Of a DNA stretch of 64,000 bases, positions 59,309 through 64,000 are shown one piece after another. The stretch is taken from assembly GCA_030620095.1 (NCBI GenBank), contig JAUTXW010000203.1, positions 480,501 through 544,500 on the forward strand, in the 5' to 3' direction. The notes under the pieces were generated by a model. The model was given only the letters and a program-made list of their open reading frames with translations. It did no database searches and was not told the DNA's origin. The translations under genes and the position numbers were made by a program. The stretch comes from Kuschelorhynchus macadamiae (taxonomy: Eukaryota; Arthropoda; Insecta; Coleoptera; Curculionidae). Every line of letters starts with the position of its first letter. Position 1 is the stretch's first letter.

Positions 59309-60639
59309 AACAAAACACTGCTGAAAAAAAGACTTCATATTCATGATGAGCTTTCAACAATCTACCACTGTACCAAAATCAGCAATGGTAAGCCGTACCA
59401 GAAAATTACCAATGTTTAAAATGTCATTATCAAAAAACTACATATCAAACTGACCTCAGATCTCGCACAAAATCAAGTATGTTAATACTATGTTAAAATA
59501 AATTTACGTTTTGTTCGAAGAAAAGACAGTTAATAAATTTCGATTTGCATAGATTTAATAAATTGTACAAATAAAATTACCTTCCTGGCTTAGAATTGTG
59601 CCGGCATACAATAATATTTTTGTTGTGGCTTTGTTCATACCGGACACATCTGTAAGGCAGTTTTACGCATCTTTTTGTAAAACAAATGGCGAAATATAAA
59701 CAGTATGCTCACGCTAAATGTTTGTTTTCATTTACCAGCAAAACTAAATTTACAACATGTATACCAAGAATATAGGTAGTCCTGCAGTGAGGCAGAGTGG
59801 CAGAAATAAAAGAGCAAAAACAAACAGTGCAGATATTTACGCTGCTCGGTATTGTGTATTAAACGTGGCATTAATTTAAAAGCAGCATGAGGAAACTGTC
59901 AGCGGCCGTCGAGCAATCAGTAGCCCAGACAGTTTTATGGCTCTATACATAGCAATAATGTAGTAAAGTTGTAATCTTGAATATAGTAAAAATCTGGGTC
60001 GTATACTTACTTTATCTTATTCAGTTAAATCTGCCAAGCAGTTGTAAAATATGGGGACATTGGTTCGTTGGCGTACATGGTATTCAGCCCTTTAGAGGTC
60101 CATCTTACTTTGGGAAATTTAGTACCGAAAGTATATGCGCCCTCACTTTTTATAAGATAGATTTTTAAGAGCTTATTTTGGACAAGGAATTGTTTCCACA
60201 AAATTTCCTTATTTTCTTTTAGAAAAGCTATTTTTTCTTTTTGACAATGCTGCATCCTCTGAGAAAACTTTGAAGTTGAGCTGGCCAGACATGTGTAGTT
60301 ATGATCGATTTTGACATCTCTCTGCTTTATGTATGTTTGCCACAGTTCTTTTTAATTCAAATTAAAATATTAATTGATGTATGTACACGCAAGAATAGCA
60401 TTTCCACAAGTCAGATTTTAGTATAATATCTCAATTATCAATAATAATATTGATATAGAATTATACAATAAGAAAAAAAAAGATTGGCAAACAGAAATAA
60501 AATAATTAATTAAACTAATTAAAACATAATGTTTTAAAAAGTCTATAAAAAAATCTTGACATCAAACTTACATAAGAATCAACGAAATTACAAATTCAAA
60601 TAAGACATAATAAAAACATTTACAATTAACAATTACCGC
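59309..60639. other. AT-rich sequence without recognised genes
   Basis: 59380-59490 has ACTACATATCAAACTGACCT and TCGCACAAAATCAAGTATG, resembling one diverged module of the ATGGCGG repeat. No gene was recognised. Confidence 0.35.
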
Positions 60640-61470
60640 ACAAAAACTCACTGATCGGGTAGAAGGCCCTATCTTTCAAATATTGCTTCATTCTAAGTTT
60701 AAATTGTTTTGTTGGTAACAACCTAATATATTAATTAATTTATTAAAGTCCATTATGATTTCTTCCATCACTGGCTCTGGCCGCCCTGCTATAGCTCAAT
60801 ACTAGATTTCTTCTGTTTCTAGTGTTATAATAATGAACATCACAGTTTTGTACATACTTCTCTCTTTCCTTCACATAAATGACACATGCAAACATATAAA
60901 TACTCGGTAATGTAGGTATGTCATACTTGAAAAAGAAGCCCTGCAACATCCCCGATATTTCAAATTACATATAACTTTTACTGCACGTTTGCAGCAAACA
61001 CTCTACGGAAATGATCTGTGTGTTCGCAACATCGGAGGGCATAACCAAAATGATAATGAATATATGCATAATAAGCTCACAAAAGAACATCCTCAGAGAC
61101 AACACCCTTAAGATTCATAAGCATGTATATGTTATGTTCTTGTGTAATTTAGCAGACAGATGATTGGCATGAGCCTCCCAGGTTAACCCCGAGTCCAGGT
61201 AGATTCCAAGAAACCTGACATGGTCACATCTCTCATCTAAGTGCTGCAAACTAAAATGTAATGTGTTTAATTTGAATTCGTTAATACTGAGTATGTTGGC
61301 CAGAAACCAAGATCGTAAATCCAAATGAGTGTCCCCCACCCTGAACAACAGAATTTATATTATTTATTATGTCTTTAATGACGGTTATATCGACAAACCT
61401 GGGCCAACATAACGTTAACGGGACAGACCACCTAACTGTATAGGTTTTGTTAAAAAAAATCTTTGTTTTA
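60640..61470 (-). pseudogene. Non-LTR retrotransposon reverse transcriptase, C-terminal half, decayed
   Basis: On the minus strand, successive frames read IKDIINNINSVVQ, DLRSWFLANILSINEFKLNT, LHFSLQHLDERC and VRFLGIYLDSGLTWEAHANH (RT palm end and thumb). These are followed by YHFGYALRCCEHTDHFRRVF and LPSIYMFACVIYVKEREKYV, NCDVHYYNTRNRRNL, and a tail with FKLRMKQYLKDRAFYPISEF. The order matches the second half of Jockey/CR1-like ORF2 proteins. The catalytic YADD region just upstream could not be read. Several frameshifts are present. It is distinct from the LINE at 19.4-23.7 kb and resembles the family of the scrap at 0.8-1.0 kb. Confidence 0.75.
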
Positions 61471-62787
<1,317 letters not shown>

Positions 62788-64000
62788 CAGGGTGATTCAT
62801 GAGGAAATGTCAATACTTCAGGTACATATTCAGGAAAAAATTAACATAAAAGTCTATATAAATAAGTGTCCACAAGGCCTTAGTTCTCGAGATACAGGTT
62901 GTTAAAGTTTTTATTTAATTTTCCTACTTTTTAAATAAATAACGTAAATAATGGAGTGAAAATTGATATATGGGGGTTTTTTGGTATGACAAATTCGAAT
63001 CTAATATTAGTATTGCTCTTACTTGTAGGGGGCGCCACCTACATGTCTTTCTACTCCTTCAAACAATCACAACTTTTTGGTACAGTCTTGTATTACATTT
63101 TTGAGTAAAACAAATTATTCCCTTGCCATTTCTACGTCAAAAAGGTATACCTGTTAAAAGTGGATACGAGCAACCGTTTTCGAGATATTTGGATTTAAAA
63201 CAATTTCGGCGCATGTAATTTTTTATCTCAAAATTTTAAAAGTTTGTTATTTTGTCCAAATTTAAACGCATCTTGGCCCAAAAGCTTTGAAATGAAAGAC
63301 TAACACATTTTTTGAGGTGTGTATTCAGTACCTCAGACATAAACTAAACAAAAGGTTTTTAATTTTTATTAAAATTGTTATTATTAAGTTGTTTTTAATA
63401 AAATCTAGGTTACGTTTTATAATTTTCAAAAATTCCACCATTTGTTTCTAAGCACAGGTCAGCTCTATGGTATATAGCTCGGGTTGCTCTGTGGATACAT
63501 TCGGGCGTATTTCTTAGTGTTTGTGCTGCGTTTGTTATCCGATCCAATAATGCTTCTCTTATATTTACTTTAGTGGAATATACCAGTGATTTGAACCATC
63601 CCCAAAGACAATAATCAATCCAAAGGATTAAGGTCTGGCGATCTAGGTGGCCAATTAAACGGACCTCCCCGACCAATCCATCGGTTTGGAAAGTTTTGGT
63701 TTAAAAAAATCTCTTACAAGTAAACTGCAGTGTGCAGGGGCTCCATCATGCTGCAAATACATGTTTTGTCTTACATTAAGGGGAACATCTAATAGATTTC
63801 GCAAGTAATTTTCAAGAAAGTTTAAATATTTTTCTCCTGTAAGACTTACCGTCGATTATAAATGGACCAATTAAATGACCATTTAACATTCCACACCACA
63901 TATTAATGCTAAATTTATGTTAGAAATTATGTTCTACTGTAGCGTGAGGATTTTCATAGGACCACCGGTGTTCATTGTGAAGATTATTTATACCATCATG
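62788..64000 (-). mobile_element. DDxD DNA transposon running off the right edge
   Basis: The end CAGGGTGATTCATGAGGAAA at 62788 follows TA, like the ends of the 2.45-kb element. A non-coding stretch of about 600 bp precedes the transposase, which is read leftward from beyond the window. The other terminus is outside the window. Confidence 0.75.
63416..64000 (-). pseudogene. DDxD transposase, C-terminal part, frameshifted
   Basis: On the minus strand it reads KFSINMWCGMLNGHLIGPFI from about 63920, then QHDGAPAHCSLLVRDFF (second Asp), WIGRGGPFNWPPRSPDLNPL (third Asp) and, after a frame change near 63625, DYCLWGWFKSLVYSTKVNIR, ITNAAQTLRNTPECIH and a stop near 63416. The motifs are closer to the usual family form than those at 32-34 kb or 42 kb. 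Three or more frame changes or stops are visible, so this copy is not functional. No intron-like insert is seen at the position where the 5.1-kb copy has one. Confidence 0.8.

Overview
The window is AT-rich, gene-poor intergenic and intronic DNA from an animal nuclear genome, almost certainly an insect and possibly a beetle. The insect call rests on the mix of transposable elements (Jockey-like, RTE-like and Penelope-like retroelements; DDxD transposons with CAGGGTG ends; tyrosine-recombinase relics), on long (TA)n microsatellites, and on the intron-exon style of the one host gene seen. The species cannot be named from the sequence alone.

Layout. 0-6 kb is a graveyard: the 3' end of a non-LTR retrotransposon (about 0.8-1.0 kb, minus), a decayed Penelope-like element with reverse transcriptase and GIY-YIG remnants (1.3-2.5 kb, minus), a tyrosine-recombinase pseudogene (3.4-4.0 kb, plus) followed by repeated TTTCCGCAC motifs, a copy of a dispersed ATGGCGG-rich repeat, and a DDxD transposase pseudogene that still carries a spliceosomal-type intron (5.1-5.9 kb, minus). 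6-18 kb is mostly unassigned AT-rich DNA with microsatellites, a GC-rich island at 12.7-13.1 kb and a transposase scrap at 16.2 kb. 18.5-23.9 kb holds an inverted array of a roughly 115-bp repeat, interrupted by a 4.28-kb Jockey-like retrotransposon (minus) with an 8-bp target duplication. 26.7-29.35 kb is a nearly complete Penelope-like element (minus) with its direct and inverted terminal repeats. 29.5-30.5 kb is the longest copy of the ATGGCGG repeat. 32.37-34.82 kb is a complete DDxD DNA transposon with inverted termini of about 260 bp and TA flanks. 40.3-43.1 kb holds two complementary remnants of another DDxD element plus a long (TA)n tract, followed by an RTE-like scrap at 43.2-44.0 kb. 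48.78-49.11 kb is a hAT-like MITE with a perfect 8-bp target duplication.

The only host gene I can support is at 50.66-51.10 kb (plus): two exons of a PP1-inhibitor (PPP1R14/CPI-17 family) gene. Its last exon or exons were not found by eye. From 55 kb on there are further relics: a second tyrosine-recombinase fragment, pieces of a widespread arthropod repeat-encoded protein, a non-LTR reverse transcriptase (60.6-61.4 kb, minus), a (TA)n tract, and a DDxD transposon running off the right edge.

How the parts relate. Apart from the PP1-inhibitor exons, every coding signal is a mobile-element protein, and almost all are broken by stops, frameshifts or internal deletions. The least damaged are the Penelope-like element (one frameshift, one stop) and the 2.45-kb DDxD transposon (one frameshift). 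I found no RNA genes and no CRISPR array; bacterial features such as operons and ribosome-binding sites do not apply here.
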